Shown one piece after another: positions 1-10,533 of a DNA stretch of 64,000 bases; position 1 is the stretch's first letter; the number at the start of each line of letters is the position of its first letter. Position numbers and translations under genes: made by a program. The stretch comes from Saccharum officinarum (Eukaryota > Streptophyta > Magnoliopsida > Poales > Poaceae), in the NCBI GenBank assembly GCA_020631735.1, contig CM036168.1:96700932-96764931 (forward strand). Direction: 5' to 3'. Under the pieces are notes generated by a model that had not been told where the DNA came from, ran no database searches, and saw only the letters and a program-made list of their open reading frames with translations.

Positions 1-1148
1 TTTTTTGGCTCCTCCTCTCTCCTGCTGCTCTAGAGACCGGGAAATCCGGCACTTCATGCAAGGAGCGATGCCTTCTCGGCCCGTTTGGTAGGCAACCACC
101 CAAAATAGCTTCAAGAATCCCTGCCAAATAGCTTGAGGAGCCGGCGACGCAGCGACCGACTTTTTTTAGTTTTTAGCCCTTTTTTTAAAGATATTCACAA
201 ATATGCCCCTAGTGGTATCCTTTCAAAAAATAGACCCTGACCTTGGCGCCAAACTTACACGTCTCAGCGGTCCAGGGTCATTTTCTGGGTGTCATTGATG
301 TGGTTGCCTGCGTGGCGCTGATGTGGCATGAGATCGGTGCCAATTGCTACGATGTCGAGCTATAGAAATTGGCAAATTTGAATTTTTACCATGACTTGGA
401 TATTGAGAAATGTGGCTAACTCTATAGTTTTTACGGTGACTTGTTGTTTAATCACTTAAAATAATCTAGAAATACTTAAGACAAAAATTGATCAAGGGTT
501 TATGTTCATGAATTAGCCTAAAAATGCTTCTAAGTGTTGGATCAATAGTTAACTCCTTTTTTCATGATGTTGTTTTGACCAGGGTAAAACTATATTTTCT
601 TTTCTAGATATGAAGTTTGATCTTTAATAGAAGTTATAGTTTGAGTTGAGTACAACAAACTTTGCTTTTGGACCTAAACCTAAATTAGTCTTTAACATGG
701 CCAAATAGTGACCACAAGTTTGAATATAATGTTGTTTTGGCCCCTTCAAATCTTTCTAATCCCGTGATCACCGACAGTGAATTGACATGTTTGCGACATT
801 TTATCTTCTAAATTTGTATAGCAACTCAATTTGATACCTTACTAGGAGTTTGAATCCTCTCTGAGGAGATGACAGCAAAACAAGTCTCGTCAAGTTTGGA
901 CTTAACCACGGTTTGCTTGAACTACTTTAGCAGTACTTTTTAGCGAATGAACAATATTTTTCTCTCACAACAAATCAACATAAGTTAAATTTCAGCATAA
1001 GCGAATAGGGGCGGTAAAAAGCCAGACTTAGCCACGGTAATAAACTCTAGACTTAGCTATATTTCCACGGGCTTACAGGTCATGTCGTGCTTACAAGTGA
1101 GATATGTTGCGTGCATGCTTGCACATGCGCGTATGGTTCGTTGCATGC
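1..1148. other. Non-coding flank with a dispersed repeat
   Basis: No convincing gene. About 150-500 is a dispersed repeat with a second, diverged copy at about 22285-22612 in the same orientation. Shared landmarks are a TTGGCGCC stretch, a region with CATGACTTGGATATTGAGAA, and a segment ending in AATCTAGAAATACTTAA. The repeat family is not recognised. About 500-1148 is AT-rich and matches nothing else in the window. Confidence 0.5.
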
Positions 1149-1365
1149 ACGGTACATATATACCCTTGCTAGGGTTTCTTGGAGACCCGATTCTCTTGTA
1201 AGCCGCCACAGGCGTGTAACCCAAAACTCTTGAGATAGTTAGATTGTTGCTGGCTGGTGCCCGTGGTTTTTCCCCTTCGCATTGGAGGGGGTTTCCACGT
1301 TAAATCGTGTGTCTCCGCTGTGATTGATTTCGTTTTACTTCATATTCCATACGTCGTTCATAACA
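1149..1365 (+). repeat. 5' LTR remnant of the Tork-like copia
   Basis: From ACGGTACATATATACCC onward this matches the second part of the 3' LTR (about 17950-18170) with few differences. It ends in CATAACA just before the primer-binding site. The stretch before 1149 does not match the first 160 bases of the 3' LTR, so this copy is truncated or rearranged. Confidence 0.8.
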
Positions 1366-1367
1366 AG

Positions 1368-1380
1368 TGGTACCGGAGCT
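1368..1380 (+). other. Primer-binding site of the Tork-like copia
   Basis: TGGTACCGGAGCT lies two bases after the LTR end. The usual plant copia site, complementary to initiator-Met tRNA, is TGGTATCAGAGC, so two positions differ. Confidence 0.75.
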
Positions 1381-1398
1381 GCGGTTGCTGTAGGGTTC

Positions 1399-1511
1399 AT
1401 GACGACGTCGATGAAGTTCGATCTTCCGTTGCTGAACTACGACACGCGGTTCTCGCTATGGCAAGTCAAGATGCGGGGAATTCTGGCGCAGACTCATGAC
1501 TACGATGAGGC
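1399..1511 (+). pseudogene. Gag N-terminus of the Tork-like copia, cut by insertion
   Basis: The frame opens at ATG 1399 soon after the primer-binding site and encodes 37 residues, including the motif FDLPLLNYDTRFSLWQVKM, typical of copia gag N-termini. It stops abruptly at the nested LTR at 1512. The same frame resumes at 13645 once the duplicated GAGGC (1507-1511 and 13640-13644) is counted once. This pins the insertion point in codon terms. Confidence 0.85.
1507..1511 (+). repeat. Target-site duplication GAGGC (left)
   Basis: These five bases directly precede the TG of the first SIRE LTR and are repeated exactly at 13640-13644 after the CA of the last LTR. This is the 5-bp duplication expected of a copia integration. 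Confidence 0.93.
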
Positions 1512-1649
1512 TGAAAGTCCTATGTTTGGTGTTGGTAATTAGTGACAATGCCTAAGTACTAATCCCATGCCTAAGTTATATGTAGCATATGAGGATTAGT
1601 ACACTCCAAGGTTGGTGGCAAGATGGACATGGTGATCATGATGGCCACA
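1512..1649 (+). repeat. LTR stub (first 138 bases only)
   Basis: Starts TGAAAGTCCTATG like the two complete LTRs and matches their first about 138 bases with one visible difference. At CACA (1646-1649) it switches to the 3' part of pol. The complete LTR has CACA at 3270-3273 and pol has CACA at 10235-10238, so the junction sits on a 4-bp microhomology. Confidence 0.92.
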
Positions 1650-1944
1650 AATCTTGTGGATGAAGGCAACATTGAAGGATTTTGGAATCAATTTCAAGAA
1701 TGTGCCATTGCTATGTGATAATGAAAGTGCCGTGAAGCTAACCAACAATCCGGTTCAACATCAAAGAACAAAGCATATTGATGTTCGCCATCATTTTATT
1801 AGAGATCATCAACAAAAGGGTGACATTGCTATTGAGAGTGTGGGCACCGAAGATCAATTAGCCGATCTATTCACCAAGCCACTTGATGAGAAGAGATTTC
1901 ACAAGCTAAAGAATGAGTTGAACATAATTGACTTCTCAACATGA
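1646..1944 (+). pseudogene. RNase H C-terminal fragment of SIRE pol
   Basis: Encodes about the last 97 residues of pol, including [10 protein letters not shown] and [13 protein letters not shown], the end of the copia RNase H domain. It is essentially identical to 10235-10533. Everything between the LTR stub and this point (primer-binding site, gag, protease, integrase, RT) is missing, so it is a deletion remnant and not a gene. Confidence 0.92.
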
Positions 1945-3135
1945 GTTGATGCACCCCATATATGACATGCCTCTCCTTCGAGCCCCAAGGTACAATTGGT
2001 TGACATGTCATACATTCTATACTAAGGACATGTTTAGTGCATCTAGTCATGTTTTCTTATGTTCTAGGCTCATTCATAAAAGTAAAATGGTTTTGAAGTT
2101 TATATGGTGCCACTATTGTTTCCATCACTTGTATAATCTAGTGGTAGCATATAACTTGTTTAAGTAGCTTGTGATCCTAAGTGTTTAATCTAGATCTCTT
2201 GTCTAAATATTTGCTTCAACATGGTGCATGATAACCCTTCTAGTGAGGTGTGAAGAAGCTTGCCCTTGGATCAAACCGAAGCATTTTATTTATGCAAGCA
2301 ATCTAGGTTGAATCACAAACTTGATCCTCACCCCATAATTCAACATGATATTCTATCTAAAGTTAGTCCCTTGTGGTCATTGGTGCCAAAGGGGGAGAAA
2401 ATGTAGTTCACAAAGATAGAACTCAAAGGGGGAGAAAATGTAGTTCACAAAGATAGAACTCGAAGGGGGAGAAAAATGTTGTTCACAAAGAAAGATTCTA
2501 AAAGGGGAGATTTGGTAAAAGAAGGGGATCAACTAAAACTTTGAGCACACAAGTAGGGGGAGCAAGCTCTTAAACATGAATGTTGCATTTCTATGTGCAC
2601 TTCATATGTATGATGTATAGTTATGCATTTCGTTTTCTCCGGTACATTGCTTGTGTGGTGACTTGCTAGTATAATTTGAATGATGCATTGAAATACTAGC
2701 ATGAATAGGAAGTAGTTAGATTTTTCTTGCTTCATGTTTTTCAAAGTGGTACTAGAGCCTTGCTTATAATGTTGATCTCACGAGGTTTCTAGTTATGTTT
2801 GTGCTTTTCCAAGTGGAATCTAACTACACAAGGTGCTAAGATGGTGTTTATCGCTACTCCGATGGTATCACGCTTCAAAGGTCTATAATCTAAAACACTT
2901 AGCACCTATTGGTAGACAATGCTCCTAATCTTTTCTATCTAACATGTATGCTTCCAAAATCCAAACATATAGCATACATGTAGGGGAGCCATTGCTATCA
3001 ATTTGAATTCATGATCACATGTCCATAATTCTTACACATGGTAATATACTTGGACAATGTGACAGGGGTTCAATCAAAATTTTATTATAACATCTTTGTG
3101 AAAGGGTTGTCACCAATTACCAACAAGGGGGAGAT
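1945..3135 (+). other. 3' internal non-coding region of SIRE (first copy)
   Basis: Non-coding region between the pol stop and the next LTR, nearly identical to 10534-11722. It holds three tandem units of about 37 bases built on AAAGGGGGAGAAAATGTAG (about 2390-2500). It ends in the purine tract AAGGGGGAGAT just before LTR 3136, the expected plus-strand primer. The 79-codon frame at 1928-2167 is duplicated only because the whole region is and shows no domain. Confidence 0.85.
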
Positions 3136-5052
3136 TGAAAGTCCTATGTTTGGTGTTGGTAATTAGTGACAATGCCTAAGTACTAATCCCATGCCTAAGT
3201 TGTATGTAGCATATGAGGATTAGTACACTCCAAGGTTGGTGGCAAGATGGACATGGTGATCATGATGGCCACACCTGGATTTGGACGCAACCCTACGTGA
3301 TCAAGGCAAAGGTATATGCTTAAGGGTTGTGTTTTAGTAACCAAGACACCTAGTGGGTGTGGTTACATTACAGGATAGATAGTCGTACTATAAAGAGGGG
3401 AATGACGCGGCTATTGAACTCCTAAGTGCCTCTAGATGTGCATTTCATGATCATATGCATTTGGATAGAACTAATATCGCCTCGAAAAATGATTGTGAAA
3501 ATGCTAACACACTCACACATGACGAGATCACTTGGTGATGTTAGCACGTTTGCGACGGCGGTGGAGTTTAAGCGGTAGAGAGGGTTTGGGGGTCCTCTCT
3601 CCCTCCCGCCGAGCGTGCGAGTGCGGGATTCAGGCGATTTCGGGGAAATGAAATGCCTATTTTCCACTACGCCGGAAGTCGGAAAAAGAAACGGAAGCGA
3701 ACGGAGGTCACAATGGTGACTGGACGCTGCACCGGACGTGGTCACGGTGTGACCGGACGCGTCCGGTCAGTGTCCAGTGTCTGCGCGTTTTTCAGTTGTT
3801 TGATCGGACGCGAGGCGCGTCTGGTCACAGGCGACCGGACGCGTCCGGTCGTCCAGGGAGCTTACTGGACTCCGATCGGACGCGGGCACTGTGGCGTCCG
3901 GTCAGTTCTTCAGCGCGTCCGGTCGCTGGTTCGTTTTGCGCGACTCAGTGCTGACCGGCGCGTCCGGTCAGTCACGGGACCGGCACGTCCGGTCGTGACC
4001 AGCGCGTCCGGTCGTTGCGACCGGCGCGTCCGGTCAGTGTTTCGAAAAAGAACCGTTGCGCGACCGGCGCGTCCGGTCCATGCGACCAGCGCGTCCGGTC
4101 AACGCAAGTTTGGCTGTTTCAAGTTTCTAACGGCTATATTCGAAGGGGTACGTCTATAAATACTCGTTGGTCGGCTCAAGGCTCTCTCTCTCGAACATTT
4201 GACATACTTGTGAGCACTTTGAGCTGAGCAACTCCCCTCCCACTCATCTCTCTTGCTTCTTTGCATATTCGAAGTGAGATTGAGTGATCCAAGTGCATTT
4301 ATATTGTGAGATTGCATCTAGTTGGCACTTGGTGGTTGATTTGCTGCGGGATTCTTGTTTCTCTTGGTGGTTGCCGCCACCTAGACGGCTTGGAGCAGCT
4401 TGGAGGCGTTGGCAAGAGTTGGTGATTGTTCTTGGCCACCTCCGGTGATTGTGAGGGGTTTGTGCCTACCTCGGCGAAGCGCCAAAGGCAACATTAGTAT
4501 ATTGCTCGTGTCATTGCAACCTTTTGCCATTTGGTAGGTTCTTGTGGCGCCTTTTGAGAGGCTCGGTGTGTGACCGATTAGCCACCGAACCACGTGGTGA
4601 AGAGGGACACAACGGGGACTAGCGTGCCGGCAAGCACGTGAACCTCGGGATAAATCTTCGTGTCATCACTTTCATATTGTGATTGATTGATCTCGGTGTT
4701 CGGTTATCTTGGTATTCATTGTTGATCATATTGGTTGGCTCAATACTTCGCCCCTCGGTGATACCCTCCTAACTCAACTCCACATTACTTTCTTAGTTAT
4801 CTTTGCTAGCTAGTTAGCTTTGCTAGAGTAGCTTCTTTGTGTAGCTTGCTAGTTATAGTTTCCTTCTCGGTTTGACTTGTGCGGTTGAGTGCAATTACTA
4901 GAATTGTGAATTGGTTAGGTGGCTTGCAAACACCCCGTAGGCTAAGCAAAACTCGCATCTCGCTATTTGTTTTATTGATAAACTTGTTTAGCTTGTCTTT
5001 GTAGAAAATTTTAATAGGCTATTCACCCCCCTCTAGCCATCAAGACCTTTCA
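3136..5052 (+). repeat. Complete SIRE LTR (middle; 5' LTR of the full unit)
   Basis: 1917 bp, TGAAAGTCC...GACCTTTCA, with a purine tract before it and the primer-binding site after it. It contains a cluster of ACGCGTCCGGTC motifs (about 3738-4105) and a TATA box at 4155-4162. It is the 3' LTR of the deleted unit and the 5' LTR of the complete unit at once. Confidence 0.93.
4155..4162 (+). promoter_or_regulatory. TATA box in the middle SIRE LTR
   Basis: TATAAATA followed about 35 bases later by a CTCTCTCTCG pyrimidine run, a plausible transcription start. The same box is at 12741-12748 in the last LTR. Confidence 0.6.
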
Positions 5053-5054
5053 AG

Positions 5055-5067
5055 TGGTATCGGAGCC
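5055..5067 (+). other. Primer-binding site of the complete SIRE unit
   Basis: TGGTATCGGAGCC begins two bases after the LTR end. It differs at one position from the canonical initiator-Met tRNA site TGGTATCAGAGCC. Confidence 0.85.
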
Positions 5068-5106
5068 GTGGTCACCGTTTGTAAGGCTTAACAACCTCGG
5101 TGTAAG

Positions 5107-7296
5107 ATGGCTCAAGTTATGTTCAATCATGTTAATGGCAAGCCTCCATTCTTTGATGGCGTCTCTTCCTTTGATCATTGGAAAAGGAAGATGAAGCAAT
5201 ATCTAGGCAATATACATGAGAAGGTTTGGGATGTGACCAAAGAAGGATACGTCATTCTTGATGAGGAAAACCTCACTCCCAATGACCGCATCAACAAACA
5301 ATGCAATACGGCGGCACTTGACACAATCTATCGTGCCATTGATGATAAAGTATTTGAGCAAATCAAAGATCTTGAAAAGGCAAATGAGCTTTGGATAAGG
5401 CTTGAAGAAACATATGAAGGTACTTCAACGGTAAAAAGTGCCAAACTATATATGCTCAAGGACAAGTTCTCCACATTCAAGATGAAGGATGATGAATCCA
5501 TCCCGGAGATGTTCTATAGGCTCCAAGTCATTGTCAATGATCTCAAGGGGCTTGGGGAGAAGGTTGAGGACAAGGACTTCTCACACAAGTTCTTGATGTG
5601 CTTACCCAAGAAGTTTGCCACCTTGAGAAGAATGATCTTTAGAGAGGGATTGGACAAGGACAAGCCAACCAATGTGCTTGGAGATATAATGACCGATGCC
5701 CAATACAATGATGATGAAGATGAGGTAGAAGAGAAGAAGGAGACCAAGGTCAAGCAAGAGAAGCCCATTGCATTCAAGGCTTCATCCTCTAAGGGCAAGA
5801 GCAAGGTAGAAAGTGATGATGATGATCCATTCGATGATGAGACCATGGCCCTCCTTGTGCACAAGATGGGAAGGTTCATGAAGAAGAAAGGATATGGGGC
5901 AAGGAAGAGGAGAGACACTATAAAGGCAAAGACCCTTTGCTACAATTGCAATAGCCCTGATCACATAGTGGCGGATTGCCCCTATGAAAATAAGAGATTT
6001 CATAATGGGGACTTGAAGCTCAAGAAGAACAAGAAGGATAAGAAAGAGAATGAGAAGAAAGCAAAGAAGAGCTTTACTTTCAACAAGAAAAAGAAGGGTG
6101 GTGGTTATGTAGTCACTTGGGATAGTGACAACTCCGATAGTGATGATGATGAAAGCTCAAGTGATGATGAGAGGATCACTCGACGAGCCACTGCAAACAT
6201 CGCCCTCTCCAACAAGCCATCCATCTTCGACACTACATCAACATGCCTTATGGCCAAGCCTACAAAGGTAAAACATGATGATAGTGATGATGATTCTTGT
6301 GCTAGTGATGATTATAGGAGTGATGATGAGGAGGATGAGGACTACTCCAAGGATGATCTATTAGGCATAATAGATCAAATGAGCAAGGGCTACAAGAGGA
6401 CAACCAAGAAATACAAAATCTTGGAACAAGAGCTCATTGCCAAGAGCAATGAAAATGATGCCTTGATGGAGGAGCTTGTTGCTCTCAAAAAGAGTAAGGA
6501 GTGCAAAGGAATTGAACAAGAGCTCAAAGCTCTTAGGAAATCCCTTGATGAGCTAGAGGCTTCTCGTGAGTGTCTAAAGGAAGACCACGAGGATCTTGAA
6601 ATTGCTCACACTAGGCTTAAGGAAGCCCACTCCACTCTACTTGAGCTCATCAAGGAAAAGGACCTTAAGTTGGAGAAGTTCATGAAGGAAGCTAAGGAGG
6701 AGCAAGTGATTGTCACTTGTGATATTGGACTAACATGTGATATTATTGATGATTCTTTATTTGTTAGTCCTACTAATGCTTCATGTAGCTCATCATCATC
6801 CACCACAACCAACTCTACCTCTACTACTAGTGATTCATCACTTGTGGTTGAGACTCTCAAGAGAGAGGTGGATGATCTCACCCGCGCATTAGGCAACGCC
6901 TATGGTGGGGATGCCCGCTTGCTAAAATGCTTGGGTAGCCAAAGGTTCTCTCTTAACAAAGAGGGATTGGGCTATACTCCCAAGAAGGGCAAGGCGGCCT
7001 TTGCTACTCCAAAGTCTCGCTTTGTGAAGGGAAATGGTCGTTATTGCAATAGATGCAAGCAAGTTGGGCATCTAGAGATTAATTGCAATAAAATGAACAA
7101 GAACAAGAAAAATGCTAATGTACCTTACATTCCTTTTGATTCTTGTTATGTGCTTACCAAGGGTGAGAAAGGTGTGCATGCTAGGTTTGTTGGTACACCA
7201 ATTGTGGGCCCAAAGAAGAAGGCCATTTGGGTACCAAAGAGCTTAGTGACTAACCTCCAAGGACCCAAACAAGTATGGGTACCTAAGAAACATTAA
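5107..7296 (+). CDS. SIRE-type copia Gag polyprotein
   Basis: 729 residues, the structural protein that packages the element RNA in cytoplasmic particles. The N-terminal 210 residues are a copia gag core. Two CCHC zinc knuckles are visible, one at about residues 278-291 (CYNCNSPDHIVADC) and one at about 647-660 (CNRCKQVGHLEINC). Between them are Lys-rich and Asp/Ser-rich stretches and a Glu/Lys/Leu-rich segment (about 435-560) likely to form a coiled coil. The large size and second knuckle fit SIRE/Maximus. The start is the first ATG after the primer-binding site. The frame is fully open and ends at TAA 7294-7296; pol follows in the same frame after a second stop, TAG. Confidence 0.93.
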   Translation: MAQVMFNHVNGKPPFFDGVSSFDHWKRKMKQYLGNIHEKVWDVTKEGYVILDEENLTPNDRINKQCNTAALDTIYRAIDDKVFEQIKDLEKANELWIRLEETYEGTSTVKSAKLYMLKDKFSTFKMKDDESIPEMFYRLQVIVNDLKGLGEKVEDKDFSHKFLMCLPKKFATLRRMIFREGLDKDKPTNVLGDIMTDAQYNDDEDEVEEKKETKVKQEKPIAFKASSSKGKSKVESDDDDPFDDETMALLVHKMGRFMKKKGYGARKRRDTIKAKTLCYNCNSPDHIVADCPYENKRFHNGDLKLKKNKKDKKENEKKAKKSFTFNKKKKGGGYVVTWDSDNSDSDDDESSSDDERITRRATANIALSNKPSIFDTTSTCLMAKPTKVKHDDSDDDSCASDDYRSDDEEDEDYSKDDLLGIIDQMSKGYKRTTKKYKILEQELIAKSNENDALMEELVALKKSKECKGIEQELKALRKSLDELEASRECLKEDHEDLEIAHTRLKEAHSTLLELIKEKDLKLEKFMKEAKEEQVIVTCDIGLTCDIIDDSLFVSPTNASCSSSSSTTTNSTSTTSDSSLVVETLKREVDDLTRALGNAYGGDARLLKCLGSQRFSLNKEGLGYTPKKGKAAFATPKSRFVKGNGRYCNRCKQVGHLEINCNKMNKNKKNANVPYIPFDSCYVLTKGEKGVHARFVGTPIVGPKKKAIWVPKSLVTNLQGPKQVWVPKKH

Positions 7297-7338
7297 ATTG
7301 TTTTGTAGGTTAATTACAAGGCCGGAGGAAGGCATTGG
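7297..7338 (+). other. Gag-pol junction with two in-frame stops
   Basis: Gag TAA (7294-7296) is followed in the same frame by TAG at 7306-7308, then an open frame through [12 protein letters not shown] into pol. The bases before TAG (ATTGTTTTGTAGG) resemble a plant 3' splice site. How pol is made is not shown by the sequence; readthrough of two stops, splicing or re-initiation are possible. Confidence 0.6.
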
Positions 7339-10300
7339 GTGCTTGATAGTGGGTGCTCTCAACATATGACCGGTGATTCAAGAATGTTCAACTCTCTCAA
7401 ATCAAATGATAGTGGCATTGATAGCATCACATTTGGTGACAATAGCAAGGGTGATGTAAAGGCTCTTGGAAGGATTGCAATCTCAAATGATCATAGCATT
7501 TCTAATGTGCTCTTAGTTGAAAAGTTGAACTTCAATCTTCTCTCGGTTGCTCAATTGTGTGATCTCGGTTTCAAGTGCATATTTGGTGTTGATGATGTGG
7601 AGATAGTTAGTGTTGATGGCTCTAACTTGATCTTCAAAGGTTTTAGATATGAGAATCTATACTTGGTTGATTTCAATGCTAGTGACACTCAACTTTCAAC
7701 ATGTTTGCTCACCAAATCAAGTATGGGTTGGTTATGGCATAGAAGACTTGGTCATGTTGGCATGAAGCAATTGAACAAGTTAGTGAAGCATGACTTAGTT
7801 AGAGGCTTGAAGGATGTCACATTTGAGAAAGATAAGCTATGTAGTGCATGTCAAGCCGGAAAGCAAGTAGGCAACACTCATCCATTGAAAAGCATTATGA
7901 GTACTTTCAAGGCATTTGAGTTGTTGCACATGGATCTATTTGGGCCAACTACATACACAAGCATTGGTGGCAACAAGTATGGTTTTGTGATTGTGGATGA
8001 TTTCACTAGATACACATGGGTATTCTTTCTTGTGGACAAGAGTGATGTATTTGACATATTCAAGAAGTTCATCAAGAGAGTGCAAAATGAGTTTGAGACC
8101 ACAATCAAGAAAGTGAGAAGTGACAATGGAAGTGAGTTTAGAAACACAAGAATTGATGAGCTATGTGAAGAGCTTGGAATCAAACATCAATTCTCGGCCA
8201 AGTATACACCTCAATCAAATGGCCTAGTTGAGAGGAAAAATAGAACCTTAATTGATATGGCAAGATCAATGTTGAATGAGTATAATGTGAGTCATTCATT
8301 TTGGGCCGAAGCAATCAACACGGCTTGCTTCTATAGCAACCGCCTCTATTGCCACAAGTTTCTAGAGAAGACACCATATGAGATCTTAAATGGAAGAAAG
8401 CCCAACATTGCATACTTTCGGGTATTTGGTTGCAAATGCTACATCTTGAAGAAGGGCACTAGATTGAGCAAGTTTGAGAAGAAATGTGATGAAGGATTTC
8501 TACTTGGTTACTCAACTACTAGCAAAGCTTATAGAGTTTGGAATTTGGCTAGTGGTTTACTTGAAGAAGTGCATGATGTTGAGTTTGATGAAACAAATGG
8601 CTCTCAAGATGAAGAAGATAACTTGGATGATGTGAGAGGAACTCAATTGAGTAATGCTATGAAAGAAATGGATATTGGTGATATTAGACCAAAGCAAGTT
8701 ATTAATGTAGATGACAACAAAGATCAAGTGCTCCAAAGTCCAATCACTCAAGCTAGTGGTTCTCTAATGCAAAATCAAGCTAGTACATCATCTCAAGTGC
8801 AACAAGATCAACAAGTGGCTAGTTCATCATCTCCAACTCATGATCAACATCAACATCCAAGCAATCAAGTCCAAGTGCTTCAACCAACTAACATTGCAAG
8901 AGACCATCCATTGGATTCCATCATTGGTGACATACAAAGAGGAGTTCAAACTAGATCAAGATTGACATCATTTTGTGCTCACTCTTCTTTTGTGTCAATG
9001 GAAGAACCCAAGGACATTGATAAAGCATTGAGAGATCCGGATTGGGTAAATGCAATGCATGAAGAGCTCAACAACTTCAAGAGAAATGAAGTATGGGAAC
9101 TAGTTGAAAGGCCTAAGGATCACAATGTCATTGGAACAAGATGGGTCTTTCGCAACAAGCAAGATCAAGATGGGATAGTAGTAAGGAACAAAGCAAGACT
9201 AGTGGCTCAAGGTTACACACAAATAGAGGGTCTTGACTTTGGTGAAACTTATGCCCCGGTTGCAAGATTGGAAGCAATTAGGATCTTACTTGCCTATGCT
9301 TGTGCTCACAATATCAAGCTATATCAAATGGATGTAAAGAGTGCATTTCTCAATGGGTACATTCAAGAGGAGGTGTATGTGGAGCAACCTCCCGGTTTTG
9401 AAGATGACAAGAAACCCAATCATGTATACAAGTTAAAGAAGGCTTTGTATGGATTAAAGCAAGCACCTAGAGCATGGTATGAAAGATTGAGGGACTTCTT
9501 GCTATCCAAAGGATTTGTCATGGGCAAAGTTGATACAACACTATTTACCAAGAAGATTGGGAAAGACTTATTTGTATTGCAAATATATGTTGATGATATC
9601 ATATTCGGTTCAACCAATCAAGATTATTGTGATGAGTTTGGGAAAATGATGGCAAAGGAATTTGAAATGTCAATGATTGGTGAACTTAGTTTCTTTCTTG
9701 GACTTCAAATCAAACAAATGAAGGAAGGAACATTTGTAAGCCAAACCAAGTACATCAAAGATATGCTCAAGAAGTTTGGAATGGAAGATGCAAAGAGTAT
9801 TACAACCCCAATGGGCACTAGTGGAAGTTTGGATAGTGACAAGAGTGGCAACATGGTGGATCAAAAGCTATATAGATCAATGATTGGTAGCCTACTCTAT
9901 GTGACGGCATCAAGGCCCGATGTGATGTTTAGTGTATGTATGTGTGCAAGATTTCAAGCCTCACCAAGAGAAAGTCATTTGAAGGCAACAAAGAGAATAT
10001 TGAGGTACTTAAAGCATACACAAGATGTTGGATTGTGGTATCCCAAAGGTGCAAGCTTTGAGCTAGTTGGATATTCGGATTCTGACTATGCCGATGATAA
10101 AGTGGAGAGAAAGAGCACTTCCGGGACATGTCAATTGTTGGGAAGATCACTTGTTTCATGGTCATCCAAGAAGCAAAATAGTATTGCACTATCTACCGCC
10201 GAAGCCGAATACATCGCCGCGGGTAGTTGTTGTGCACAAATCTTGTGGATGAAGGCAACATTGAAGGATTTTGGAATCAATTTCAAGAATGTGCCATTGC

Positions 10301-10533
10301 TATGTGATAATGAAAGTGCCGTGAAGCTAACCAACAATCCGGTTCAACATCAAAGAACAAAGCATATTGATGTTCGCCATCATTTTATTAGAGATCATCA
10401 ACAAAAGGGTGACATTGCTATTGAGAGTGTGGGCACCGAAGATCAATTAGCCGATCTATTCACCAAGCCACTTGATGAGAAGAGATTTCACAAGCTAAAG
10501 AATGAGTTGAACATAATTGACTTCTCAACATGA
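7339..10533 (+). CDS. SIRE-type copia Pol polyprotein (protease, integrase, RT, RNase H)
   Basis: 1064 residues from ATG 7339; the true product probably begins upstream, since the conserved WVLDSG protease motif spans that ATG. Protease: [11 protein letters not shown] (catalytic Asp at residue 3). Integrase: zinc-binding H134/H139 and C168/C171, then a DDE core D199, D262, E298 in HMDLFG, SDNGSEF and VERKN. RT: about 560-800, with YVDD at about residue 750. RNase H follows, ending in the DNESA and KHIDVRHH motifs. The order INT-RT-RNH defines Ty1/copia. No frameshift or stop is seen, so this unit looks coding-competent. It makes cDNA from the element RNA and integrates it into nuclear DNA. 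Confidence 0.95.
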   Translation: MLDSGCSQHMTGDSRMFNSLKSNDSGIDSITFGDNSKGDVKALGRIAISNDHSISNVLLVEKLNFNLLSVAQLCDLGFKCIFGVDDVEIVSVDGSNLIFKGFRYENLYLVDFNASDTQLSTCLLTKSSMGWLWHRRLGHVGMKQLNKLVKHDLVRGLKDVTFEKDKLCSACQAGKQVGNTHPLKSIMSTFKAFELLHMDLFGPTTYTSIGGNKYGFVIVDDFTRYTWVFFLVDKSDVFDIFKKFIKRVQNEFETTIKKVRSDNGSEFRNTRIDELCEELGIKHQFSAKYTPQSNGLVERKNRTLIDMARSMLNEYNVSHSFWAEAINTACFYSNRLYCHKFLEKTPYEILNGRKPNIAYFRVFGCKCYILKKGTRLSKFEKKCDEGFLLGYSTTSKAYRVWNLASGLLEEVHDVEFDETNGSQDEEDNLDDVRGTQLSNAMKEMDIGDIRPKQVINVDDNKDQVLQSPITQASGSLMQNQASTSSQVQQDQQVASSSSPTHDQHQHPSNQVQVLQPTNIARDHPLDSIIGDIQRGVQTRSRLTSFCAHSSFVSMEEPKDIDKALRDPDWVNAMHEELNNFKRNEVWELVERPKDHNVIGTRWVFRNKQDQDGIVVRNKARLVAQGYTQIEGLDFGETYAPVARLEAIRILLAYACAHNIKLYQMDVKSAFLNGYIQEEVYVEQPPGFEDDKKPNHVYKLKKALYGLKQAPRAWYERLRDFLLSKGFVMGKVDTTLFTKKIGKDLFVLQIYVDDIIFGSTNQDYCDEFGKMMAKEFEMSMIGELSFFLGLQIKQMKEGTFVSQTKYIKDMLKKFGMEDAKSITTPMGTSGSLDSDKSGNMVDQKLYRSMIGSLLYVTASRPDVMFSVCMCARFQASPRESHLKATKRILRYLKHTQDVGLWYPKGASFELVGYSDSDYADDKVERKSTSGTCQLLGRSLVSWSSKKQNSIALSTAEAEYIAAGSCCAQILWMKATLKDFGINFKNVPLLCDNESAVKLTNNPVQHQRTKHIDVRHHFIRDHQQKGDIAIESVGTEDQLADLFTKPLDEKRFHKLKNELNIIDFST

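Noticed and set aside
3653..4159. 168-codon plus-strand open frame (and the 208-codon one at 12119-12745)
   Set aside because: They run through the GC-rich ACGCGTCCGGTC repeats of the SIRE LTR, give Arg/Val/Ser-rich repeats and show no domain; LTR by-products.
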